A stretch of 64,000 nt of DNA from Cryptomeria japonica (taxonomy: Eukaryota > Streptophyta > Pinopsida > Cupressales > Cupressaceae). The notes beneath the pieces were generated by a model that saw only the letters and a program-made list of their open reading frames with translations, had not been told where the DNA came from and searched no databases. Of this stretch, positions 45,236-55,902 are shown piece by piece. The position numbers were made by a program, and so were the translations under genes. Where the stretch lies: the NCBI RefSeq assembly GCF_030272615.1, contig NC_081412.1, positions 25,636,501-25,700,500 on the forward strand, given 5' to 3'. Positions within the stretch are counted from its first letter, which is position 1. Every line of letters starts with the position of its first letter.

Positions 45236-47523
45236 ATACCCCCTTGTTTTAAGTGCATTAATGGGGCCGACAGGTAGTTGTTTAACAATAAGGCAATTCA
45301 ATTTTATACACATCGATTTTCTGGAATTTCCAGTTGTGCATCTTCTGAGTGATTTGTTGATGCCTTTCAGAGACTCACAACAACGTCACTTTGGTCCCAA
45401 CTTTATGGTGCGCTCTTCAATGCTCTGTGATCACCATTTTGATCTTGCATGCTGTGATTGTTTCCTTCATCTGGTGGAATTGATTATCACCATGTTTGTG
45501 CTTCGCCTTCACTTCCCGGCTTGATCGTGTTCGCATCTTCAATCTGCATTTGAGGTTTCCCCTTGACTCCTTGCAGTGGCATCGATCTACAAAAGCGAGT
45601 TAAACTTGAATCAATCATCTCGAAAAATTTAAGTAATCTTAACAAATTAAATGTTGTTAGGGCAGCGCAGGGCTTCGTTTCGGCGAATAAGAGGGAAAAA
45701 TGAAAGGTGTTTACTTTTAAAACAATTCGAACCTCGCTTACTTCATTTCACTTTTGACTTTACGCTTCATCATTGAGGGAAAAGTTCGGCATTTTAGAGG
45801 GAAAGTGCCAAAAGTTCTTTATGTTTTCAGTTAATGTTTTCATTTTAGGGAAAACTTCGACGTTTTGAAGGTAGAGTGCCAAAAAGTTCCCCTTCATTTT
45901 AATTTCACACCTTGCCTAATAAAGGAGAAAGTTCGGCGATTTGAGCAAAAGTGCAAAATGCGATTTATCTTGAGACACAAATTCAATTTAGTCGATCCCC
46001 CCCTTAAATTATTCTTTTCATTTTGGTGACTTCGACATTTATAGGGGATTTTTAGGCAAGTAAGGATGAAAGTGCAAAAAGTGTTTAGATGTTATAACGC
46101 CAGAATTTAGTTCAAATCGTCTTCCCTTTTAATTGCGGTTCTTTTTAGGCAAATGCAAAGGTTATATAAATATCGCCTATATGTAAAAACCTTGAAGCTC
46201 ACTCCCAAACCGACTCCCCCTTTGTGCGTTTTTTTGGTTGACATTTTTGGGTGAGAATTTTGGTGATTGTAAGGGCACTAGCGAGCTTGTTAAAAGTTTA
46301 CACTTTAATCACAAAAGCCCGAAACTTTACGCGTTGTGCCTTAATCCAAATATATTTTCAATATTGGATGGGATTTTTATCGGGCACTTTCAAGGGGGAT
46401 TTTTCGGCGAATGCAAAGGGGGATTTCTTTCCATTTTTAATGCCTAACTTCAATGGGCTCTCGGAAGCCATGTCAGGGGTTCTTGTCGTCCCTTTATCGG
46501 CAAATATGGGCCAAAATACAAATCGCCACGACTCTTTCTTTTGTTTCAATCCCTTCTCCTTTCATAGCATGATTTTTGGGATATTTTATAGGGGTTTGTA
46601 TCGGCAAACGCAAAGTCCTCTAGCAAGGAAGAACTAGAAGAAAGTGAAACCCTATCATTCTACTTTGAGCGTTGGGATTATGTGACGCCGAATTTGTTCG
46701 AACTTATACTTGGTTTGATTTTGAATGATGTGTGGGTAATCTTCTTCGGGATTCTATCGGCCTTTGAAGGCCTAACAACAAGACGAGATACATTTCGGGG
46801 CTTTTCCGGCTTTGGGATGCTTGAAAAAAAGAAGACTTCAAAATACCCGAGCCTTCTCTTTTTCGTGGGCACTTCTCCTATTGGGATTACTTCACTGATA
46901 TTTGTAGGGCGTCTGAGAAACATGACTCCAATAGACCTGTCTTTCTCTCACAGTAGGCTAGACCTTTCTTTGTGCTTGCATTCAATTACTTGCTATATTA
47001 TTTATTTTATGCCTACTATGTCAAGTCATTTTGGTGGATGTATTGGTTGTGGTGGCATCTTACATGGAAGGGACTAGGTTGACATGCAAGCTAGATTCGT
47101 GGAAGTAGGCATCCCATTGTAAGTCTAATTTGTGGCATTTGTCATGTTGTAAGAGATCATATGACAAATTATGATGGGATCTTATGAGAAGATTTACTTA
47201 TGGTAGACTATGATGGATGGAAGAGTCAAGTATCGCAAACTATAACAATGGGCCCCATGAGATGTAAGCCATACACACGTGGACTCATTGCATGTTGAGG
47301 GGTCCCATGCATGACGAGGCAGGGATTGGAAATAGTAAAAGCAAAGTAGGTGGGTCTCAGTTATTGCAATTCTGTTCATGCAAGGTTGTTGCATGCATGT
47401 AGGCATTATGCATGTCAAAGAGACTCAAGAAAAGCATGCAAGCGTTGGATCCTTTCCATGTGGCAATCCTAGGCATCCATACATTCTTGCCTTCTTCATT
47501 GCATTGTTCTATATATTGGGTAC
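45236..47523. other. Unassigned repeat-derived DNA
   Basis: 45650-46660 contains loosely repeated phrases such as GAGGGAAAGTGCCAAAAG and TTCGGCGATTTGAG, reminiscent in style of the element A leader but not alignable by eye. 46680-47080 has open frames on both strands without motifs. 47000-47520 is rich in GCATGCAAG/CATGCATGT and ends with TCTATATATTGGGTAC at the border of unit D. I find no supportable gene. Confidence 0.4.
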
Positions 47524-47564
47524 TGTTGTGATGTATTCACACATCGCCCCATTGCAAATGGGGG
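47524..47564 (+). mobile_element. Unit D, 5' terminus (interrupted by element C)
   Basis: TGTTGTGATGTATTCACACA followed by TCGCCCCATTGCAAATG matches the starts of B (52038) and of the fragment at 55143. The last five bases, GGGGG (47560-47564), are the target duplication of element C. The unit continues at 61719. Confidence 0.75.
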
Positions 47565-47800
47565 TGTTTAGTCTTGAATGTAAGGTTGGTAAAACTCACA
47601 GATAACATAGTGTTTTCCACACGTACCAATTATTCATGTACCAGTACGTTCATATATTCACAACATAAGTAATAATGATAAACAACTAGACCAAAAGAGT
47701 TATATCTTTATTGATTTATCAAGAATATCCATAGATAATCTCCCCTGCCGAGGTTCCATCCAAACAATATATAGACCCGACGGTTGGCCAAGTTGCCAAT
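47565..47800 (-). mobile_element. Element C 3' LTR (truncated)
   Basis: Matches 61365-61600 with about 15 differences over 236 bp by eye (roughly 93% identity). Similarity stops at GCCAATCGTC. The minus strand carries AATAAAGATATAACTC, a possible polyadenylation signal, at about 47696-47711. Confidence 0.8.
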
Positions 47801-47939
47801 CGTCTGGCCGGAGAAGAAGGTTGTTGTCTGGTGTGAAGTCTTAGGTTCTTTTCTGCCAGCAGCTACCATTCCCGTGCCTTCTTTACCATGTGGGCAGCTT
47901 CCAACAATTTCTTATCTTTTTGCTCCATCTGTGAGGTAC

Positions 47940-48340
47940 CGTACTAGCACCTCACATCCTTTGACTCATCTTTCTCCGTTGGTACCGTATTGGCACTTGG
48001 CGTACCAGTACTTGTTGGTATCGTACCAATACATGTTCTTGTTGGTACCGTACCAGTTCTTGTAGGTACCGTACCAGTACATGTTCTTGTTGGTACCATA
48101 CCAGCACCTACTGGTATCGTACCGGTTCTTGTTGGAACTGTACCCGTACCTACTGACACTGTACCAGTACATGTTGGAACCGTACCAGTACTTGTTGAAG
48201 TTGTATAAGTACTTGTTGGTACCGTACCAATGTCTGATGTACTAGAACTTGAGTCTGTCGTACCAATTCCCTGCTCCGCCATTATGTCTTTTCCTGGTAC
48301 GACCTCTCCGACCATTGTCTGGTCTACCGTACTGGTACTC
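47940..48340 (-). repeat. GTAC-rich coding tandem repeat (GTVPTRTG)n
   Basis: A roughly 24-bp unit, GGTACCGTACCAGTACTTGT with variants, is repeated about a dozen times. On the minus strand it encodes an 8-residue repeat, GTVPTRTG with variants, at the end of the env-position frame. Unit length divisible by three is consistent with expansion under coding constraint. Confidence 0.75.
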
Positions 48341-49718
48341 TATGTGGCTTTTGCTCCAAGTACAACCAAGCTGATCTGTGGTAATGATACTCGTCGCTGT
48401 GTTGGTGGTTCCCTTTCGTCGATTTTTCGGAACAACACCCCTACTGGTCGTACGTCTCCCACGGGGCTGGCCACCGTAAGTGTGCCAAGGATAATTTCGG
48501 AGGTGTGAACTTTACCCTCGTACTCTTCCATTGTGCCCGTAAGCCTTCGTGCTGATCCTCCTCTTCCTCCTCTTCCTGCTGCTGCAACTCTACTTCCCCT
48601 TCATCCTCTGCAGATGTGTGTCCTGCTGTATGGAACCCCTCATCACCACTTTCTTGCTCCACAGTCTCTTCCACTTCCTCCTTCGAATCCTTTGCACTGC
48701 TGACATCTTCGACCTCTATGGATGCGTCCAGTTTTCTTCTCTTTTTGTTTGTTTGCGCGGTGTCACCTAGTGTGTCTAGGTTGGTATAGTAGTACATGGT
48801 AGGTTTATTTGGTTCCACCCGCCCGCACGGTTCGAAGGTTCCCCACATTTCTAGCGGTACTTGTAGGCATACGACATCCAAGAATAGGTTGATGGCATGG
48901 TGGCACATGTAGAATGTCTTGTGTTTCAGCTTGAGAAAATCATGAATTCTTTCCGCCAGCAGTTGCCCCCAATTGTACACTTTACCACACTTAATCCTAT
49001 TCGTTAACCCTATCATCCAGAAGGCTATGTCGGATGCACGACTGGCTCCTGTGAGGCGACTTTTTACCAAGTCAATTAGCATTCTCCATTCTCCTGGTGC
49101 GATAAATGCACGCTTCAACCCCCTACTGTCCGACCAGGCACTCTTCCATTGTTCCTCTGTGAGGTCATCTCTGCATACCAAATCCATCAACCATTTCTTT
49201 ATTTTCTTGGTGAGCTTCTTGGTTGGTTTCACTGCAGATGCCCCCTTTTCTAGTATGCCAAATACCCTCCTGAATTCCTCTGGTTTGAATGAAACTCGTA
49301 CCGTGCATCCCTGGAACTGAATAATGGAATCTCTTTCCTGCGGGTTGTATCCGGATACCATAGTTCGCAACACTGGCTCAAAATCCTTGATGTTAAATGT
49401 GGGCATCTGGATGGCATGGTCCACTTGAGCTTTTCTGAGGGAATCCTTTATCACATGGTCGGGGAAAGTTCCCTCCCACTAGGTACGACATTCACTGCTA
49501 GTCACACTCTTAAAGGCTACATTCTTCGCCGTGATTCCTTCTGGATCCTTCTGCACTTTTGGCTTGATTTTGGCCTTCTTCCTGCTGTTGGCTGGATCTG
49601 TAGTTGTCATGGTTGTGCTGCAACTGTTTTGCCATGTTTCCTTGTCTTTCTCCTGTCCTTGGCTATTATTATAACGGTTTGCGAGTGTGACTCGCCAATT
49701 TTTACGAACCATTATACT
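47944..49718 (-). pseudogene. Element C extra ORF in the env position
   Basis: Reading starts at ATG 49718 (MVRKNWRVTLANRYNN), is interrupted by a TAG at 49479-49481, continues MIKDSLRKAQVDHAIQ and VSFKPEEFRRVFGI, TEEQWKSAWSDSRGLKRAFI, SDIAFWMIGLTNRIKCGKVY, KTFYMCHHAINLFLDVVCL, then an acidic Glu-rich tail. A frameshift near 48535 and a TAG at 48340 precede the (GTVPTRTG)n end. The globular part resembles the putative transposon proteins found as extra ORFs in Tat/Athila-type elements; I see no signal peptide or transmembrane segment, so an envelope function is not supported. The acidic tail and KKRRK (a possible nuclear signal) suggest an intracellular role, which is inference. Confidence 0.6.
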
Positions 49719-49729
49719 AACTGCTGCCT

Positions 49730-50348
49730 CTCCACCATACGGTTTGGCCGTACACTTCCCTCTCCTGACTGTACAACCTCTTGAACTTTCGCAAACTCTG
49801 CAGATAACTCTGTACGGATGGCACGAATTTTCCAACAAATGCTTTCAATTTTTATATGTGCCTATTCCCTGCGTGTACGGACTTCCCTGTGTCGGCCTTC
49901 GTATGGTGCCGTACGGTCTTCTTCTTCTTGTCTGGATAGTCTTATCCTCCTCTGTGTCGACAGTCGTACGCTATTGTAGAGACTTCTCAACTCGCTATAC
50001 GGTTTGCAATGTACCTCGTACGAACTATTCTACTGTGATCGTCGTATGCTGTAAATTTCGTATGTCGTACGGTCTGGTTTGCTGTGATCGACAGAAACCG
50101 TACGGGTTAGGTGTGATCGCCGTACACCATACGGTGCATTGTTCTATTGTCGTTGTACACCGTACATCGTACGAGATGTTTTGTTGTACCTTGCTCGACT
50201 CGACTTCTGCTACGTTCGTACGAACAATCCGTACATCATATGGATTCGATGCTTGGTCTTCACACACCTCTGTTCGGGCAATCCGTATGTCGTACGGATG
50301 AACCACTGGTTCCTTCCACGCCTCCCCACACTCATTCGTACAGTTAGT
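49730..50348. repeat. CGTACG-rich repeat field between linker and extra ORF
   Basis: CGTACG, GTACGG or CGTAC occurs more than twenty times in about 620 bp. On the minus strand part of it encodes repeats of a PYDVRIVRT-like peptide (NPYDVRIVRT, HPYDIRIART, RPYDIRN). It lies exactly where RT, RNase H and integrase should be. It may be a degenerate tandem repeat or the spacer left by the pol deletion. Confidence 0.65.
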
Positions 50349-51371
50349 CTATACGTTGTACGAATTTAATCTCTCCTCTGTGCTTGGCCATGCGGATCCT
50401 TGTCTTCTTCTCGATTTCGTCCCGCTGCCAAGTCTGCTTCGATTTCTTCTCTGCAATTTACTAAGGTGCCCCCTTAACTTCCTCTTTGCAGTAGGTTTAT
50501 ATCGTTCAAACCGGTGTGCTGGTGTGACATCCACCCATGCCATCCCTTCCTAGTACCTACCGTACTCCGGGGGAAATGACCGCTCTTCCGTATGGTCGCT
50601 TGATTCCCCAATCTTGCATATTTGCAGCATGTGGCACTTAGGGTGGAAGTCCTCCATCTGCCAATGGAAGAGTCCGGCCAATGAACTAGTTCCATCTTCA
50701 GAGCATCCGTCCAATTCCAACACTCCGTCCTCATTGGGTTCCCTCCCTCCTCTGTCTCCTTCAGAACCCCAGTCCCATCTGTTTGAGTCCTCCGAGTTGG
50801 ATTCAGATGACGCAAGCTCTTCAATGATTGACTGATTCCTCAGGTCAATCACATACTTGTGGCCTTCACTTTCGATTGAGAGTGTATTCTTCTTCTAGTT
50901 ATGATTGGCTGTAGCCATGATCAACCACCCCCTTCCCAAGAGGGCATCGCATGCTTTTCTTTCCAGTGGAATGACTACGAAATCCATAATGAATTGTTGT
51001 GTCTTGATCACTACCTTTTGTGCCATGAGAGTACCAAGAGGTTTGATATCGTGTTGGTTTGCATCGACGAGATGGAATGTTGGTGGCCAAAGAATAGGCT
51101 TGCCAAGGCTTGTCCATGTTTCCTCCGGTAGTATGTTGATTTCGGACCCGCCATCGACAATAGTGTTTGTGAGCTTTTGTCCCATTATGTCCATCTCCAC
51201 CACGACAGGATTCCGTCCAATGCTTATTGTGAGTAGCATAGGGTCCATGGCGTCCGTAATAGGTTCCTTCATCGGAGCCGTACTATGTGGTTCTGTCATC
51301 GCCCGGTGTTCCTTGTCGACGGTGGTGTCACCGACTGCATTCGTGAGGGCCATCCTCAATTGTGGCATGCT
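50349..51371 (-). pseudogene. Element C protease and pre-RT linker
   Basis: A single frame holds a retropepsin-like domain (NTIVDGGSEINILPEETW with the catalytic D-G-G-S type motif, later DALLGRGWLIMA). It then holds the linker HWQMEDFHPKCHMLQ and FPPEYGRY that in the pol at 1-2654 leads into RT. Here it ends after about 65 more residues with no RT. In-frame TAG codons lie at 50895, 50550 and 50349 and no frameshift is needed. The same frame continues upstream into the zinc-knuckle block across a TAG at 51372. Confidence 0.8.
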
Positions 51372-52032
51372 CTATAGGAGGTCTGATACCCGTACTGGTA
51401 TTGTGGTTTGTAACATCTGCTTAATGATAGCTTTCTCTGGTCTTGGCCGGAGTGGTGTACTGGCAGTTGGGTGTGATGCCCTTCGTTCTTCTGCCATAGC
51501 ACACTCGATATCCGCCTTGGCTTCCTGGAGTCTTTCCTTCTCCGTGCGAGGGTCAGGATACATGGCTTTTTTGTTTTGCAATCTTGTGATTGCCAATATG
51601 CTTTCCCTCAGTCCTTCCACCTCCAGCATATTCACCCCTTTTTGCCTTGGACAGTCTATGTCCTCATGATTCCCTGGACCGCACCATTTGCACAACAAAC
51701 TTCCTGGGTCACCCCTGTTTTGACATTCCCGTGCAAAGTGACCCCATTTGTTGCACTTTTTGCATTGAATCATGGGTCGTCCCTTCGCGTCGTATTGAAT
51801 TCTACTCGTTGGCGTGTTATTATTGGACCTGTTGTTACCCCGCCAATTGTTTCTGTACCCTCTAGGAGAGGCGTCAGAGTTTGCTGCCGGCTTCAGAGGT
51901 GTTGCTGGCGGTGTGACTTGGTCGGGTTGGGCGTAGAGCACTTGTGTGCTCCGTGTTTTTAAGTTGTATGGGCATTTCTTAATGGAATGTCCCATTACTT
52001 GGCAGATGTCACAGAAGGCCTTGCGGGGACAA
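51372..52032 (-). pseudogene. Element C Gag 3' part with CCHC zinc knuckles
   Basis: Three Cys/His clusters are visible: CDICQVMGHSIKKC just upstream of the first ATG, CKKCNKWGHFAREC, and CKWCGPGNHEDIDC. Such knuckles bind the RNA genome in the Gag particle. A further knuckle is cut by element B: its first part (CTDCKIEGHTKG) lies at 59588 onward and its last Cys at about 52030, in one frame once B and one target copy are removed. Confidence 0.85.
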
Positions 52033-52716
52033 CTGCCTGTTGTGACCTAATCACACATCACCCCATCCCAGATAGGGAGCCTCCTAGCTTTTAGGCCCTT
52101 TTGGTCGTTTGGCCTTGGTTTTTGTGTGTGTTGGTAGCAATCTCTTCAAATCTCTCCGCGTTGCGGATGTTCGGGGGTTAGTTAGGGTTAATCTGCTTCT
52201 CTGTCAAGCAAATTCTATGAAGTCTAGGGCCTGTTTTGTCCTCTTTCTAGGGTTTTTCCTTGTGTCCTAGATTTTAGGGGTTCCTGTTAGGGTTTCGGGA
52301 AAATTGAGCATACGACTGGAATTAGGACCCTTCAAGGAACCTCCCAGTAAAATTTGAGCCCAAACGGAGCAACTTTCTATTTTTTAGGGATTTTTCCAAG
52401 TCTCGGAATGTCGCCATTTTGCCAAAAATCAAACTTACTATTTTTAGTAATTTCTATTTATAGTAAGTCATTATTGCACCCTGTTTGGGGATCTAATGCT
52501 GACACCTCGAAAGTTTCTATTTTTGGAAAGTCAGTACTGGCAGGGTTAGTCAGACAAGGCAACAAGGATCAGGCGTTCGTAGACATTTCTAATTCCGGAA
52601 AGTCAGACAACAGACAAAGATAGCCAGAAATGGTTCAAGTGCTAGAAATCCATGCCTAAAATGGAAAGCTTAGGAAAACACTTCAAAAGCACAGGAGGTC
52701 AAAATATTCTAGTCTA

Positions 52717-53220
52717 GAAGGCATTCACAACTGGAAAAATCCACCAGTCGATGGACATGGCCAAAATGCGCCCAAGACTGCGCTGGGGCGCTGAATCCAA
52801 GAAGGCATTCACAAGTGGAAAAATCCACCAGTCCACGGACATGGCCAAAATGCGCCCAAGACTAGGCTGGGGCGTTGAATCCAAGAAGGCATTCACAAGT
52901 GGAAAAATCCACCAGTCCATGGACATGGCCAAAATGCGCCCAAGACTGGGCTGGGCCGCTGAATTCAAGAAGGCATTCACAAGTGAAAAAATCCACCAGT
53001 CCACAGACATGGCCAAAATGTGCCCAAGATTGGGCTAGGGCACTAAATCCAAGAAGGCATTCACAAGTGGAAAAATCCACCAGTCCATGGACATGGCCAA
53101 AATGCGCCCAAGACTGGGCTGGGGCGCTGAATTGAAGAAGGCATTCACAAGTGGAAGAATCCATGTATCCGTGGATATGGTGAAAATGCGCCCAAGTCTA
53201 GAGTCAGGCGCTGAAATGAG
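52717..53220 (+). repeat. 84-bp tandem repeat, six copies
   Basis: GAAGGCATTCACAAGTGG recurs at 52717, 52801, 52885, 52969, 53053 and 53137, exactly 84 bp apart. 84 bp is 28 codons, so several frames on both strands stay open through the array. None has other support as a protein. It lies upstream of the TATA box at 53771. Confidence 0.93.
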
Positions 53221-53770
53221 ATTCCCAAGGAGAAAGGAAAAATCCATGAATCCTTGGCATGGTGAAAATTTCACATAAGCTAAAAAATTGGAATTTTGCC
53301 TAAGGCATGGAATCCAAGGAGTCAAGGAGAAATAAAAAGCAAAATTCCCCTCCGGCGAATTTCCGAATATGCTATTTTTAGACACCAAATCTCGACCAAA
53401 AGTAGAAAATTTTATAGATTCGGAATCGGGATGAAATTCCCCATCCAATGAAGCTGACTCCTAAATTTTAGGAAGATCCCTAAAAAATAGGGATGTGGAT
53501 AAGAGCCATGAAAATTACTTCGAAAGCAGGAGATGACAAGTTGGAGTAGAATCGAGCAAATTCTGAGCAAAATCCTTCAAAATTGGAAAGAATGAAATCA
53601 ACGAGTTAGCAGGAGGAATCTTCCAAATATGACGCATGACTTGGAGCATTTAAGGAAAGTTCTAAATTTGAACTCGTTCACATGGGAAGTTGCCTTTGCA
53701 TGGCGTAGTGATTGGGGGAAGTATGACGCGCCATAAATGCAATTACTAATTAGATGCCTCTTGGGAATTC

Positions 53771-53778
53771 TATATAAG
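53771..53778 (+). promoter_or_regulatory. TATA box upstream of element B ORF1
   Basis: TATATAAG lies 112 bp before ATG 53890 in an otherwise TATA-poor context (GGGAATTCTATATAAGTTGG). Spacing fits a plant class II promoter with a leader of about 80 nt. Confidence 0.5.
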
Positions 53779-54537
53779 TTGGGAAAGGCATTTCATTTCT
53801 CACGCGCAAGATTCAGGAAAGAAGAAGTGGAGAAGCGAAGAATATTCATACTTAGTCTCTATTTCTCATCATCTCGAAGTGCTTCCAAGATGGTGGAACC
53901 CAGCAAGGCAGCTACTATCTCCAGGCAAGCATTGATCAAAGTGGAGATGAAGGGTTTTCTTCCTCATTCCCGGTTGAATTCAAGATGGGAAGAAATCAGT
54001 GATACTAACCTTGGCACATTCAACTTGGCTGCATTCAAGATCCGAATGTTCGGAACAGTAGGGCATAATCCATTCCCGACAGCTGTCAGAATTGTGAGAA
54101 GTGGAATAGTTGCAGCAGTTGGCTTTCCTCCTGCTATTCAATGCCCAGATTTGGTCTTGGAATGTGCAGCACATTACAATCTGGAGCAGAAAACAATCTC
54201 AACGCTAGATGGCAAGTTACTGGCAACATTGACTCAAGAGTCAATTGGTGAAACTTTCGGAATCCCTTCACATTATTCCATGACTTACAAGACCAGCAGT
54301 GGAGCTCAGGCAGTATATGAAGCAGGCCTCACCAGGTGTGCTGATTTGATCAACAAGCAGTGGTTGTTGAAGCCTAGAGTGCATGCTTCCAAGATGCCCA
54401 AAACTCTCACAATCTTTGAGTTCAAGCAAGAGTATGTGGACCTGATAAAGATGTTGAGCAGAGTAATGGGATGCTCACATTCGGGGAACTTCGAGCCCTA
54501 GATGTTCTTCTACGTAGGCGAGATCATGAATTCAAAT

Positions 54538-55902
54538 CAAAGTTCCCAGACTCGGACTCGGTTTGGACTCGGCAAGGCTGACTCGACTCGTGACTCGTCT
54601 ATGACTCGGCAACGACTCGGCAAAATTAAAAAAACCTTGAAATTAAGAGATTTTTAACAATTTAAAACTTGTTTCATGCACCCATTATTGAATAAAGCTC
54701 AATTATAATGTGTGCTAGCTTGTAATGCCATGAAAGGCATGTTGGTAGAGTATCTACTTGTTTGGGGCTTCTGTTTAGTATTTTCTTTGGGCAAATTGAA
54801 ATTTTGGGAGCACCAACATGAGACATCAAGAACATCTTCACTTGGAAATTGTAAGGATTGCATGTGTATGCTAGCATTAAATAGTGTGCTTGTTGAACTT
54901 AGGTTTTACCTTGGGACTATAGTTGACCTTGGTCTTTCTTGGACCTCTTAGTTTTTAGGCTATATATATGTTGGATGGAAGGGGGAATTTTGAGGCCAGA
55001 AGGGTTTGAAAATATGCTCCTCAGAGACATGTCCCTTGCCAAAAATAACCTTGTGCCCCATGGGGGGATTTTTTGGGATGTGGAGACAGGTAGGAAATGT
55101 CCCCAACTCACCCCCTTTTTTCAAAATTTTAAGAAACATCCTTGTTGTGAGGTACTCACACATCGCCCCATTGCAAATGAAGACCCCCACTTTTTGCTTT
55201 CTAGGGTTAGCTCTTTTAGTTTTGTTGTTGGTTGTTTTAGTGTCTTAGCCTTTGCATTGAAGGGATTGAGTTTCTCAAAGGTCATCAAATCGGGTGGATC
55301 TCCTCAAGGTGGAGTGAAGGAGGTTAGGTCAGTTGAGTGATTAGGGGTTATTTAGATCATTCCTAGGGTTTTTGTGTACTATTTGGTCACGCTTCAAGTT
55401 GCTAAATCAAACCTTGGTTGAATGTATAGTATCCTCCTAGGTCGCGTCCCTTACATCAAGGTCAGAGTGAACTTGCCTTAAAAGTCTGGAATGTCATCTT
55501 GATCCTGAAATGGCCTGAAATTTGACTAAGTCTGGAAATTTGAAGGATCCTCCAAAAACTAGATTTTGCATTATAACTCATGGAGGTCCGAAACCACTCT
55601 CAAACATCCTGACAATATATATGGAATATAACTTAAAGTATAAGAAAGAGAAAAGACATAAGGAAATGTCACTTATACTTAAATGTTATTTTCCATATAC
55701 GAATCCTGGCGAAGAGACTAACTTGTCAAACAAGTCAAAACATTGACCTGTCGTGGCCGAGTCTTGGAGCTTGGACTCGGCGAGTTTTGCCATAACTCGC
55801 CTGACTCGCGAGTTAGGCGAGTTATGGTCAAAACTCGCCGAGCTTGGCTCGACTCGCCAACTCGGCGAACTCGCCTGACTCGCGGCGAGTTTGGGAACTC
55901 TG
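54538..55902. mobile_element. Non-autonomous hAT transposon
   Basis: 1365 bp flanked by an 8-bp target duplication ATTCAAAT (54530-54537 and 55903-55910), the hAT hallmark. Terminal inverted repeats are CAAAGTTCCCAGACTCG on the left and CAGAGTTCCCAAACTCG on the right (15 of 17 match). Subterminal regions of about 80 bp (left) and 150 bp (right) are packed with GACTCGGC/ACTCGCC motifs, the kind of subterminal repeats to which hAT transposases bind. No transposase frame is present, so it would have moved with enzyme supplied elsewhere. Confidence 0.88.
55143..55601 (+). mobile_element. D-like terminal fragment inside the hAT
   Basis: Begins TGTTGTGAGGTACTCACACA and CGCCCCATTGCAAATGAAGAC, matching the start of unit D including the sequence on both sides of the element C insertion point. 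A 9-bp direct repeat AAACATCCT flanks it (55134-55142 and 55602-55610), but the end does not match CAACA. It may be a short internally deleted copy. Confidence 0.4.

Noticed and set aside
46238-47077. Overlapping frames of 69-131 codons on both strands
   Set aside because: No recognisable domain, no consistent strand, and the DNA looks repeat-derived.
47944-49718. Viral envelope protein in element C
   Set aside because: The position fits env, but there is no signal peptide, furin-like site or transmembrane helix; I only call it an extra ORF.
49416-50369. Plus-strand frames of 76-204 codons opposite the element C extra ORF and GTACG field
   Set aside because: They are antisense shadows of a minus-strand element whose gag, protease and extra ORF are clear.
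50905-51962. Plus-strand frames of 91-254 codons opposite the protease and zinc knuckles
   Set aside because: Antisense to a well-supported gag-pro frame.
52714-53164. Several open frames of 75-137 codons on both strands over the 84-bp repeats
   Set aside because: They arise because the repeat length is a multiple of three and contains no stop in several frames; no start context, no motif, and opposite strands are equally open.
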